A stretch of 64,000 bases of DNA from CAG-390 sp045636385 (GTDB lineage Bacteria > Bacillota > Clostridia > Oscillospirales > CAG-272). The position numbers were made by a program, and so were the translations under genes. Where the stretch lies: contig JAZTXK010000078.1 in the NCBI GenBank assembly GCA_045636385.1, forward strand, positions 186,001-250,000, in the 5' to 3' direction. A model generated the notes under the pieces. The model saw nothing but the letters and a program-made list of their open reading frames with translations, was not told where the DNA came from and did not search any database. This document shows positions 50,451 to 59,227 of the stretch, piece by piece. Position 1 is the stretch's first letter. Each line of letters opens with the position of its first letter.

Positions 50451-51872
50451 TTAATATGCGATCTTTGCGGTGATGTAATCCTTGAGTTCTGCGATCGGGA
50501 TTCTTACCTGCTCCATGGTGTCACGGTCGCGGACGGTTACGCAGCCGTCGCCTTCCTTCTCTGCGTCGCCGACGGTATCAAAGTCAACGGTTACGCAAAG
50601 AGGAGTACCGATCTCGTCCTGACGGCGGTATCTCTTACCGATAGAACCGGTCTCGTCGAAGTCGAGCATGAAGTACTTGGAGAGCTCCTCGTAGATCTCG
50701 CCTGCCTTGTCGGAAAGCTTCTTCGAAAGAGGAAGGATAGCTGCCTTGAAGGGTGCGAGGGTGGGATGGAGACGGAGAACGGTTCTAACATCGTTCTTTG
50801 CCTCGTCGATAACTTCCTCGTCGTATGCATCGCAAAGAACTGCGAGAACGCTTCTCTCTACACCGAGAGAAGGCTCGACAACGTAGGGAACGTATCTTTC
50901 ATTGGTCTCGGGATCAAAGTAAGTAAGATCCTTTCTCGACTCGTTCTGATGCTGGGTAAGGTCGTAGTCTGTTCTGTCAGCAACGCCCCAGAGCTCGCCC
51001 CATCCGAACGGGAAGAGGAACTCGAAGTCGGTGGTTGCCTTGGAGTAGAAGCAAAGCTCCTCGGGATCGTGGTCGCGGAGACGGATATTTTCGTCCTTGA
51101 GACCGATGGAAAGCAGCCAGTTGTGGCAGAATTCTCTCCAGTATGCGAACCACTCAAGGTCGGTGCCGGGCTTGCAGAAGAACTCAAGCTCCATCTGCTC
51201 GAACTCGCGAACGCGGAAGATGAAGTTACCGGGAGTGATCTCGTTACGGAAGGACTTACCGATCTGTGCGATACCGAAAGGCATCTTCTTTCTGGTGGTT
51301 CTCTGTACGTTTACGAAGTTGGTGAAAATACCCTGAGCGGTCTCGGGACGGAGATAAACGGTGTTCTTTGCGTCCTCGGTTACGCCCTGGAAGGTCTTGA
51401 ACATAAGGTTGAACTGACGGATATCGGTGAAGTTGTGCTTGCCGCAGGTGGGGCAAAGAATGTTGTGCTCCTCAACGAATTCCTTCATTTCAGCGTGAGT
51501 GAATGCGTCGATGGGCTTGGGAAGCTCGAAGCTGTTCTCTGCGCACCAATCCTCGATGAGCTTGTCAGCGCGGAATCTTTCGTGGCACTCGCGGCAGTCC
51601 ATAAGGGGATCCGAGAAGCCTGCAAGGTGACCCGAAGCTACCCAAGTCTGGGGGTTCATAAGAATAGCCGCGTCGAGACCGACGTTGTACTTGTTCTCCT
51701 GAACGAACTTCTTCCACCAAGCCTTCTTTACGTTATTCTTCAGCTCAACGCCGAGAGGTCCGTAGTCCCAGGTGTTTGCAAGGCCGCCGTAGATCTCGGA
51801 GCCGGGGAAAATGGAGCCGCGGTTCTTACACAGAGCCACGATTTTGTCCATGGTTTTTGCGTTGTTGTCCAT
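50451..51872 (-). CDS. glyQS: Glycyl-tRNA synthetase, alpha2 (single-chain) type
   Basis: This class II synthetase charges tRNA-Gly. The 473-aa protein is the single-chain dimeric form, not the two-subunit glyQ/glyS type. Diagnostic blocks are GSIFPGSEIYGGLANTWDYGPLG, LRPETAQGIFTNF (motif 2 region) and GVERSVLAVL (motif 3). CRECHERFRADKL with a later CPTCGKHNF looks like a Cys pair for zinc. GAGG precedes the ATG. It follows the LCP gene by 18 bases and ends at a strong terminator. No T-box leader is seen. Confidence 0.97.
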   Translation of the reverse strand: MDNNAKTMDKIVALCKNRGSIFPGSEIYGGLANTWDYGPLGVELKNNVKKAWWKKFVQENKYNVGLDAAILMNPQTWVASGHLAGFSDPLMDCRECHERFRADKLIEDWCAENSFELPKPIDAFTHAEMKEFVEEHNILCPTCGKHNFTDIRQFNLMFKTFQGVTEDAKNTVYLRPETAQGIFTNFVNVQRTTRKKMPFGIAQIGKSFRNEITPGNFIFRVREFEQMELEFFCKPGTDLEWFAYWREFCHNWLLSIGLKDENIRLRDHDPEELCFYSKATTDFEFLFPFGWGELWGVADRTDYDLTQHQNESRKDLTYFDPETNERYVPYVVEPSLGVERSVLAVLCDAYDEEVIDEAKNDVRTVLRLHPTLAPFKAAILPLSKKLSDKAGEIYEELSKYFMLDFDETGSIGKRYRRQDEIGTPLCVTVDFDTVGDAEKEGDGCVTVRDRDTMEQVRIPIAELKDYITAKIAY

Positions 51873-51890
51873 TTTTCTATCCTCTTTTTT

Positions 51891-53024
51891 TTAATTATAA
51901 ATTCTTTTATAATTCGCGAAAGTATCGCAGGTATCAGGCTCGTCTACGACGGTCAGCTCCTCGTTTCCTAGCGATATAACCTTCGTTGTAACGTGAAGTT
52001 CTCGGTTATTGTATGCGTATTTGAAGATCAAGTCGATATTTTGTTTGAACACATCAAGACTGAAATCGGTATCGACCATTGCTTCGATCTCGGCAAAAAC
52101 AGCGGGGGCGCGGTTATAATTCGTTATGCTGATAAAAGTTGTAATAAACTTTTTTATAAGCTCGGCGGTGGTCTTTTCGCGCGAGCCGCCGTTATGATAG
52201 TCATTAAACATCAAAACGTCAAGCACGCCCTCTCCGTCAAGCCTTTGAATGCCCGACTTGAGATTGATATCTATTCCGCCCGCTTTATCGGTATATACCA
52301 TATCACAGGGAACGTTAAAATTTATTCCGCCGAGAGCATCGACAAGCGCCGGGAATTTTTCCATTGAAACAACGGCGTAATTATCGATCATAACGCCCGT
52401 CATAGCGTAAACCTTATTCAGAAGGGCTTCAAGCCCGTATCTGCCGTAGACCTCGGAAAGCTTGACGTATTTACCGCTCATATCAACGTACGCATCGGTG
52501 GGAAATACGGTAAATGTGAACTGCTCGCGTTCCTTATCCGCACGGATAAGAACGAGCGCGTCGGTTTCGATTAGTCGGTAATCGACCGAATAGAATCCGG
52601 AGCTGAAGATCAGGCTTCCGTCGTCAGCCACGATGCCGTCGCCGCTCCAAAATTCTTTATCCGAAACGACCGAACCGGGCTTTGGCTTTACGTCGGTGGG
52701 AGGCGAAACTGCTGTGACCTCGTCCGCTTTGATCCCGTAAAGTTTCTCAAGCATCGAGGGATCGTAATTAACGAATCTGGAGGGGCGAAAATCCGTTCCG
52801 ATCAGCAAAAGATTGAAGGATTCGCCTTTGTCTGTAAGCTGAACGCCAATGGGATTATCGGGGGAATCTTCGGGTTCTGCAGTAGTTTCCTCCGGCGGCT
52901 GAGTTTCGACGCTGTCGCCGAGAAGATTATTCAGAACCAAACCAACGAGCATATAGGCTATCAAGCCAAAAATTATCAGCGCAATCAGAAACGTCAAAAC
53001 AAAGTTTTTAGTTGCGGAAAGCAT
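51891..53024 (-). CDS. Divergent LytR-CpsA-Psr (LCP) family protein
   Basis: LCP proteins attach teichoic acids or polysaccharides to peptidoglycan. The 377-aa protein has one N-terminal helix (about 9-32), an acidic Pro/Thr linker and an LCP domain from about 66. It keeps FNLLLIGTD, ETDALVLIRAD, LVDALGGINFNVP and GLDIHL-like GIDINLKSGIQRLDGE. The usual PRDT at the start of the core is PTDAYV (175-180), and the Arg-rich RxRxxD...R block is MFNDYHNGG with one Arg. Several conserved catalytic Arg are therefore missing. AAAGGAGG precedes the start. It is probably co-transcribed with glyQS. Confidence 0.82.
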   Translation of the reverse strand: MLSATKNFVLTFLIALIIFGLIAYMLVGLVLNNLLGDSVETQPPEETTAEPEDSPDNPIGVQLTDKGESFNLLLIGTDFRPSRFVNYDPSMLEKLYGIKADEVTAVSPPTDVKPKPGSVVSDKEFWSGDGIVADDGSLIFSSGFYSVDYRLIETDALVLIRADKEREQFTFTVFPTDAYVDMSGKYVKLSEVYGRYGLEALLNKVYAMTGVMIDNYAVVSMEKFPALVDALGGINFNVPCDMVYTDKAGGIDINLKSGIQRLDGEGVLDVLMFNDYHNGGSREKTTAELIKKFITTFISITNYNRAPAVFAEIEAMVDTDFSLDVFKQNIDLIFKYAYNNRELHVTTKVISLGNEELTVVDEPDTCDTFANYKRIYN

Positions 53025-53095
53025 TTCATCTCCTCCTTTCGCAACTTATATTATACACCAATCCACGGTGCAAAAAAAGACATTAATTGTAACAA

Positions 53096-54229
53096 TTATT
53101 CAACTCTCTCGCCGAGAATCTTGACGTAATGCTGATAGAATTCCTCGTATCTGCCCTCGTCGAGTGCTTCGCGGATCTTTCCCATAAGCTCGTTATAGAA
53201 ATAGAGATTGTGAAGCACGGCAAGTCGCATACCGAGGCTTTCCTTTGCCTTGAAGAGATGTCTGATGTAAGAACGGCTGTAAAGTCGGCACGCGGGACAC
53301 TGGCAATCGGGATCGATCGGTCTGTCATCCTTGGCAAATCGCTCGTTGAGAAGGTTGATCTTTCCCTTCCATGTAAAGAGATTTCCGTGGCGTGCGTTAC
53401 GGCTGGGCATTACGCAGTCGAAGAAATCTATACCTCTGCGTACAGCCTCGATGATATTAAGGGGCGTTCCGACGCCCATAAGGTATCTCGCCTTTTCCTT
53501 GGGCATATGAGGTTCAACTGCATCAATGATACGGTACATATCCTCGGTTGCCTCACCTACTGCAAGACCGCCGATAGCATAACCGTCGAGATCGAGCTCC
53601 GCGATCTGCTTCATATTCTCAATTCGGAGATCCTCGTAGGTTCCGCCCTGATTGATACCGAAAAGAAGCTGATTCTTATTGATAGTTTCGGGGAGCGAAT
53701 TCAGACGTGCCATCTCCTCTTTACATCTGACGAGCCAACGAACCGTTCTCTCCGCCGACTGCTTGACGTACTTATAGGGCGCGGGGTTCTCAACACACTC
53801 GTCAAACGCCATTGCTATCGTCGAGCCGAGGTGCGACTGGATCTGCATACTCTCCTCGGGTCCCATAAAGATGCGCTTGCCGTCGACGTGGGAAGCAAAT
53901 TTTACGCCCTCCTCCGTAATCTTGCGGAGCTGGGAAAGGGAGAATACCTGAAATCCGCCGCTGTCGGTAAGGATGGGGCCTGTCCAATTCATAAATTTGT
54001 GAAGTCCGCCCATTTCGTAGATGAGCTTATCACCGGGACGGATGTGGAGGTGGTAGGTGTTGGAAAGCTCTACCTGACAGCGCACCTCGCGAAGGTCCTC
54101 GGAGGAAATACCGCCCTTGACAGCCGCGCAGGTACCTACGTTCATAAACACGGGAGTCTGGATGTCACCGTGTACCGTGTGGAAGACGCCTCTGCGGGCG
54201 CGGCCTTCCTGTTTCAGAAGTTCATACAT
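53096..54229 (-). CDS. tgt: tRNA-guanine transglycosylase (queuine/preQ1)
   Basis: Tgt swaps guanine 34 of GUN-anticodon tRNAs for preQ1. The 377-aa protein has GTCAAVKGGISS, the catalytic Asp in LTDSGGFQVFSL, GYAIGGLAVGE and the zinc set CQCPACRLYSRSYIRHLFKAKE with later His. Its length is typical. It starts one base downstream of mutL, ending the miaB-ricA-mutS-mutL run. queA is not adjacent. No terminator is clear before the LCP gene 71 bases on. Confidence 0.97.
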   Translation of the reverse strand: MYELLKQEGRARRGVFHTVHGDIQTPVFMNVGTCAAVKGGISSEDLREVRCQVELSNTYHLHIRPGDKLIYEMGGLHKFMNWTGPILTDSGGFQVFSLSQLRKITEEGVKFASHVDGKRIFMGPEESMQIQSHLGSTIAMAFDECVENPAPYKYVKQSAERTVRWLVRCKEEMARLNSLPETINKNQLLFGINQGGTYEDLRIENMKQIAELDLDGYAIGGLAVGEATEDMYRIIDAVEPHMPKEKARYLMGVGTPLNIIEAVRRGIDFFDCVMPSRNARHGNLFTWKGKINLLNERFAKDDRPIDPDCQCPACRLYSRSYIRHLFKAKESLGMRLAVLHNLYFYNELMGKIREALDEGRYEEFYQHYVKILGERVE

Positions 54230-54230
54230 T

Positions 54231-56168
54231 TTAAGTCCTCTTAAACAAATGATCTATTGTATTTTTTGTAATTTCTATTGCAATGGGTCTGCCGTGCGGA
54301 CAGCATATAACATCGGGGTTTGCCTTCAGCTCGCGGACGAGCCATTCGGCGTAGCCCTCGGGATAGACGCGACCTGCCTTAATCGCCGCCTTGCAGGACG
54401 CCTGATAAAGTGCCTTTTCAAAGACGATATCTGCGGTCAGCTCGACACCCGAGCCTTGCTTTACCGAATCGGCAAAGACTTCAATCATCGCCGCCGCGGC
54501 GTTGACGGTCACGGCTGTTGGGATCGCGGAAATATATACCGTGTTGCGAGCAGTGGAGAAGGCAAATCCGACGCTCTCGATGCTTTCGCGGTATTCCTCG
54601 AGAAGCGCGATCTCGTCGCTCATTAGCATAACCTCGACGGGCAGAGCCATAAGCTGTGAATCGGGTTTTCGGTCGCGGAGCGATCGCTTGAGAGATTCAA
54701 ATATCAGCCTCTCGTGTGCCGCATGCTTGTCTATAAGAAGCATCTTGTTTCCGCACTCGACGATGACGTAGGAATTAAACACCTCACCGACGAGTCTGTA
54801 AAATCCCGCCTCGGAGGGCGACGCCTCGCGCGCAATCTCGCGTTCGGGTGCGGGAGGAGCGACGGGTTCGTTTGTGACTTGTGGAACGGTCGGTGTGACA
54901 CACTCTTTGGCAAAGTCGCGTTCGGGTTGAGACGGCGACTTGAACGTGGAAGACGAGCGGAATATCGGAGGCGGAGTAGACTCGCGGAATACGGGCGTAG
55001 GCGTAGGCGTAGGTGTCGGCTCGGACACGGGAGCCTGCTCGGTGATGTCTATCTGCTTATACGGCGTCGGCTCGAGCGCTCTGTCAGCCACGGGAGCGAA
55101 AGCTTGCGCGGACGTTGGTTTGGTCGAGCTGACGAATGCGCTCCTTCTGCCCTCAAGCCCGTCGATTTGCGGTCTTTCGGTGTTTTCGGCAAGAGCCGTG
55201 CGAACCGAATGGTATATCGCGTCAAAGACGGGTCGCTCGTTTGAGAATTTGACCTCAAGCTTGCTTGGATGTACGTTAACGTCAACTGTATTCGGTGCGA
55301 TATCAATATAGATCACGCAGCCGGGGAATTTTTCGGGCGGGATATACGAGGTATATGCCTGCTCGATCGCCGCCATTGCGGTCTTGGTCTTGATATATCT
55401 TCCGTTGATGAAGAAATTCTGATAATTTCTGTTAGCGCGCGGATAGGCGGGTGCGGTTATGAAGCCCGACACCTTAACGCCGTCTCGCTCACCGTCGATC
55501 TCGAGCATCGAGGTGGCAAGATCCTTGCCGTAGACGCTTCGGATAGCCGATCGGCGGTTTCCGTCGCCGCTTGTTTCAAGCTTAAGCACCCCGTCGGAAA
55601 TGAGCTTGAACGCGACCTCGGGGTGCGAGAGCGCGATCTTTTCAAGCACTGTGCCGACCGCCATAGCTTCGGTGAGATCACGCTTGAGGAATTTCAGTCT
55701 TGCCGGGACGTTTGCGAAAAGATTTTCGACTATTATAGTCGTTCCGTCGGACGCGCCGCGTTCGCTGACCGCGCCGACTCTGCCGGAATTTATCTCAATA
55801 AACGCGCCCATTTCACGGTCTCGGGTCTTTGAAATGATGCGCACGTCGGCAACCGAGCATATCGCGGCAAGTGCCTCACCTCGGAAGCCGAGAGTCATGA
55901 TAGCCGCGAGGTCATCGGCTTCGCGTATCTTGCTCGTCGCGTGACGGCGGACGGCTACGGGAAGATCCTCGGGCTCGATTCCCGAGCCGTTATCGGTTAC
56001 GCGCATAAAAAGCACACCGCCGCGCTGTATCTCGACGGTTACTCTGTCTGCGCCCGCGTCTATTGAATTTTCAACCAGTTCCTTGATCACCGAGGCGGGT
56101 CTGTCGACGACCTCGCCGGCGGCAATGAGGTTGGCGACCTCAAAACTCAATACGTTAATCTTACCCAT
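54231..56168 (-). CDS. mutL: DNA mismatch repair protein MutL
   Basis: MutL couples mismatch recognition by MutS to strand incision. The 645-aa protein has the GHKL ATPase N-terminus: KELVENSIDAGAD, DNGSGI, TSKI and GFRGEAL. A Pro/Thr-rich linker (about 340-450) follows. The C-terminal endonuclease motif is present as DKHAAHERLIFE (canonical DQHAxxExxxxE, here Lys for Gln), with CPHGRPIAIEI at the end. It is therefore of the endonuclease type used by bacteria without MutH. It follows mutS by 16 bases. Confidence 0.97.
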   Translation of the reverse strand: MGKINVLSFEVANLIAAGEVVDRPASVIKELVENSIDAGADRVTVEIQRGGVLFMRVTDNGSGIEPEDLPVAVRRHATSKIREADDLAAIMTLGFRGEALAAICSVADVRIISKTRDREMGAFIEINSGRVGAVSERGASDGTTIIVENLFANVPARLKFLKRDLTEAMAVGTVLEKIALSHPEVAFKLISDGVLKLETSGDGNRRSAIRSVYGKDLATSMLEIDGERDGVKVSGFITAPAYPRANRNYQNFFINGRYIKTKTAMAAIEQAYTSYIPPEKFPGCVIYIDIAPNTVDVNVHPSKLEVKFSNERPVFDAIYHSVRTALAENTERPQIDGLEGRRSAFVSSTKPTSAQAFAPVADRALEPTPYKQIDITEQAPVSEPTPTPTPTPVFRESTPPPIFRSSSTFKSPSQPERDFAKECVTPTVPQVTNEPVAPPAPEREIAREASPSEAGFYRLVGEVFNSYVIVECGNKMLLIDKHAAHERLIFESLKRSLRDRKPDSQLMALPVEVMLMSDEIALLEEYRESIESVGFAFSTARNTVYISAIPTAVTVNAAAAMIEVFADSVKQGSGVELTADIVFEKALYQASCKAAIKAGRVYPEGYAEWLVRELKANPDVICCPHGRPIAIEITKNTIDHLFKRT

Positions 56169-56184
56169 TTTCTACCGTTCTAAC

Positions 56185-58767
56185 TTACTTTAGTTTCTTT
56201 TGAAGCTCATTGAGAAGCGCCATCGCCTCGAAGGGCGACATATTGTTGAGATCAGCCGCACGGATATCGTCGATAACGCTGTCCTCAATACAATCATCGA
56301 GTGTGATTGCAATATCGTCGTCTACAATGACTTCACTTGCGTTCATTGCGCGAGCACGGGCTTCGGTTTCGGCGAGGATCACCTTGGCGCGGTTGATAAC
56401 CTCATTCGGGATTCCAGCAAGCTTTGCTACCTCGATTCCGTAGCTGTCGTCGGTGCCGCCCGGAACGATCTTGCGAAGGAATACTATTCCGTCGCCGCGT
56501 TTTCTTGCGGCAATATTGTAGTTGACCACTCCGTCGAGCTCGTCCGCAAGCGCGGTCAGCTCGTGATAGTGAGTGGCAAACAAGGTCTTTGCGCCGACCT
56601 TCTTGCTTTGCGTATATTCAACGATCGCACGCGCGATGCTCATACCGTCAAAGGTCGAGGTGCCGCGTCCGACCTCGTCGTAAATGATAAGGCTATTCTT
56701 CGTTGCCGAGCGGAGGATCGTCGCAACCTCGTTCATCTCAAGCATAAAGGTCGACTGACCCGATGCGAGGTCGTCGGACGCGCCGACGCGAGTGAAAACT
56801 CTATCGACCACGCAGATATCTGCAGCAGATGCGGGAACGAACGAGCCGATCTGCATCATAATGCTGATGATAGCGACCTGACGCATATAGGTGGATTTAC
56901 CCGCCATATTCGGTCCCGTAATGATCATAACGCGCGAGTTTTTCATATCAAGGTGCGTATCGTTGGGAACGAAATAGGAATCCTTGACAAAAAGCTCGAC
57001 AACGGGGTGTCTACCGTCACGAATCTCGATCATCTTGTTATCATTGAGCGAGGGGCAGACGTAATTGTTCTTCGCGGCGACCGAGGCAAGCGAGCAATAG
57101 ACGTCAAGCTTCGCCAGAGTCGATGCGACCGACTGTATTCTCGGAGCAGCCGCCGCAACGAGTGCGCGGATCTGCGAGAAAATGTCGTATTCAAGGGCGG
57201 CAAGTCTGTCGCCCGCTCCGAGGACTGTGGCTTCGATCTCCTTGAGCTCCTCGGTTATGTATCTCTCGCCGTTTGCGAGGGTCTGTTTTCTGATGTAATG
57301 CGCGGGCACCTGATCCATAAAGGACTTCGATACCTCTATATAATAGCCGAATACACGGTTATTTCCAATCTTAAGCGTCTTGATTCCCGTCGATTCGCGT
57401 TCCTTTTCGGCGATCTGCTCAAGCCATTGCTTTCCGCCGCCGAGGATGGAGCGAAGCTCGTCGACATCCTTATCGTAGTCCTTCGCGATCATTCCGCCCT
57501 CTCTGACGGAGAAAGGAGGCTCGGGGTCGATGGCGCGGTCGATCAACGTTGTGATATCATCGAGAGGATCCAGCGAATTGCGAAGCGAGGCAAGCTCACC
57601 TCCCGCAAAGTCCGCAAGCAGCTCCCTGATCTTCGGAACTACCGAAAGCGTCGCGAGTATTGCGCGAAGATCGCGCGCGTTCGCGCTTCCGAAAACAACT
57701 CGGGCAACGAGGCGTTCAAGGTCGAGCACCGAGCTCATAAGATCCGAAATATCTTCGCGGAGCATATAATTTTCAAAAAGCTCGGTGACCGCGTTCTGTC
57801 TGCGGAGGATTTCGGAAACCGAGAGCAGCGGGTGCTCTATCCAAAGCTTGAGCATTCTCGCGCCTGCCGCACTCTTGGTCTTGTCCAGCACCCACAAAAG
57901 CGAGCCCTTCTTTTCCTTGGTGCGCATAGTTTCTGTCAGCTCGAGATTGCGGCGCGTCGAGTAGTCGATCTGCATATATCTGTTCGTTTCGTAGATATTC
58001 AGATCCTTAATATAGGACATATCCGATCTCTGCGTTTCCGCGATATAAGAAATTATCGCGCCGAGTGCGCAGATCAGTTCCCTTCTCTCGAGATCCTCCT
58101 CTCGGAGTATGCCCGCAAAATGACGCGAGGCGGCAATGCTCGCGGCAGTCGGCTCAAAATAATGAGCACGTCTATCCTCGATCATTGATCCGACCTTATG
58201 GGAAATGAAATCAAAAAGCGCCGGCTGTGTCTTAATCGGTACGTTGATAAGGATCTCACTCGGCTGATAGGTCGCAAGCTCGTTTTGAATCTCGGTGACG
58301 ATGCTCTTGCCTGAAAAATCGGTGGCGTAGATCTGTCCCGTAGAGATATCCGCAAAGCAGAGACCCGCGCCGCCCTCGGTCAGGTAGAGCGAGCAGAGGA
58401 AGTTGTTCGCTCCCTCGGTCAGCATCTGCGGCTCGATAACGGTGCCGGGCGTGATGATGCGGACAACGTCGCGCTTGACGAGTCCCTTTGCGGTAGCCGG
58501 GTCCTCGACCTGCTCGCAGATCGCGACCTTATAGCCCTTGTCGATCAGCTTTGCGATGTATCCCTCCGCGCTGTGGAAGGGTACTCCGCACATAGGAGCG
58601 CGCTCGGATTCACCGCAGTCGCGTCCCGTGAGCGTCAGCTCCAGCTCGCGCGAGGCTGTGAGGGCGTCGTCAAAGAACATCTCGTAAAAGTCGCCGAGAC
58701 GGTAAAACAAGAGGTAGCCCTCGTATTGATTTTTTATTTCAAAATATTGCTGCATCATAGGAGTCAT
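56185..58767 (-). CDS. mutS: DNA mismatch repair protein MutS
   Basis: MutS recognises mispairs. The 860-aa protein has the mismatch-binding Phe and Glu in GDFYEMFFDD near residue 30, Walker A TGPNMAGKSTYMRQ and Walker B IYDEVGRGTSTFDG. The C-terminal dimerisation part ends ALLNELQKKLK. AGGTG precedes the ATG. The order miaB, ricA-like, mutS, mutL matches B. subtilis (where cotE lies between), which supports the calls. Confidence 0.98.
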   Translation of the reverse strand: MTPMMQQYFEIKNQYEGYLLFYRLGDFYEMFFDDALTASRELELTLTGRDCGESERAPMCGVPFHSAEGYIAKLIDKGYKVAICEQVEDPATAKGLVKRDVVRIITPGTVIEPQMLTEGANNFLCSLYLTEGGAGLCFADISTGQIYATDFSGKSIVTEIQNELATYQPSEILINVPIKTQPALFDFISHKVGSMIEDRRAHYFEPTAASIAASRHFAGILREEDLERRELICALGAIISYIAETQRSDMSYIKDLNIYETNRYMQIDYSTRRNLELTETMRTKEKKGSLLWVLDKTKSAAGARMLKLWIEHPLLSVSEILRRQNAVTELFENYMLREDISDLMSSVLDLERLVARVVFGSANARDLRAILATLSVVPKIRELLADFAGGELASLRNSLDPLDDITTLIDRAIDPEPPFSVREGGMIAKDYDKDVDELRSILGGGKQWLEQIAEKERESTGIKTLKIGNNRVFGYYIEVSKSFMDQVPAHYIRKQTLANGERYITEELKEIEATVLGAGDRLAALEYDIFSQIRALVAAAAPRIQSVASTLAKLDVYCSLASVAAKNNYVCPSLNDNKMIEIRDGRHPVVELFVKDSYFVPNDTHLDMKNSRVMIITGPNMAGKSTYMRQVAIISIMMQIGSFVPASAADICVVDRVFTRVGASDDLASGQSTFMLEMNEVATILRSATKNSLIIYDEVGRGTSTFDGMSIARAIVEYTQSKKVGAKTLFATHYHELTALADELDGVVNYNIAARKRGDGIVFLRKIVPGGTDDSYGIEVAKLAGIPNEVINRAKVILAETEARARAMNASEVIVDDDIAITLDDCIEDSVIDDIRAADLNNMSPFEAMALLNELQKKLK

Positions 58768-58804
58768 AATGCAACACCTCTCATTTCTTAAGCGTTAATG
58801 TGAA

Positions 58805-59200
58805 TTAGTGACAGCCGTGGCAGGTGGAGCAATCGTGTGTGCAAGCGGAGGGATCCTCGCCCGTGATCTGCTGCATCATTACGTTATTGATCTGAGTGAG
58901 AAGCTCGCGGACCTGATCCTGCTTTTCGCTGAATTCAACGAAGGTCTTCGATGCGGTGATCTCGCCGTAAAGCCCCTGAAGTCTGCTCTGAACGGTCTCG
59001 ATAACGAATGCGTTCGGCTCGGACTTTGTATTTTCCTCTGCGAGAAGCTGCTGCTGAACCGAATACTCGCGGATCTTATCCTGGAGTGCCTCGTCTGCAA
59101 CGTAAGCTGCCTCTGCCTTTTCGTAAGCCTTCATAAGCTCGCTTTCTTTAACTTCCTTGCCGATATTTGCGGCAAGCTCAAGAATCTGTGCCTTTTCCAT
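58805..59200 (-). CDS. RicA/YlbF-like protein with Cys-rich C-terminus
   Basis: I chose ATG at 59198-59200 (MEKAQILELAANIGKEV); an earlier start lacks a better site. The 131-aa helical protein matches the YlbF/YmcA (RicF/RicA) family, whose B. subtilis members form the Y-complex that binds Fe-S clusters and promotes maturation by RNase Y. Its place between miaB and mutS matches ymcA (ricA). The last 12 residues, CTHDCSTCHGCH, hold four Cys and three His and could bind a cluster or metal. Confidence 0.8.
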   Translation of the reverse strand: MEKAQILELAANIGKEVKESELMKAYEKAEAAYVADEALQDKIREYSVQQQLLAEENTKSEPNAFVIETVQSRLQGLYGEITASKTFVEFSEKQDQVRELLTQINNVMMQQITGEDPSACTHDCSTCHGCH

Positions 59201-59227
59201 TTTTATAATTCCTTTCAAATATAAATC

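Noticed and set aside
51873..51890. T-box before glyQS
   Set aside because: Only 18 bases separate it from the LCP gene, and no T-box core was seen before any synthetase in the window.
53076..53095. Terminator between tgt and the LCP gene
   Set aside because: TAATTGT/ACAATTA has a one-base loop and would form a poor hairpin.
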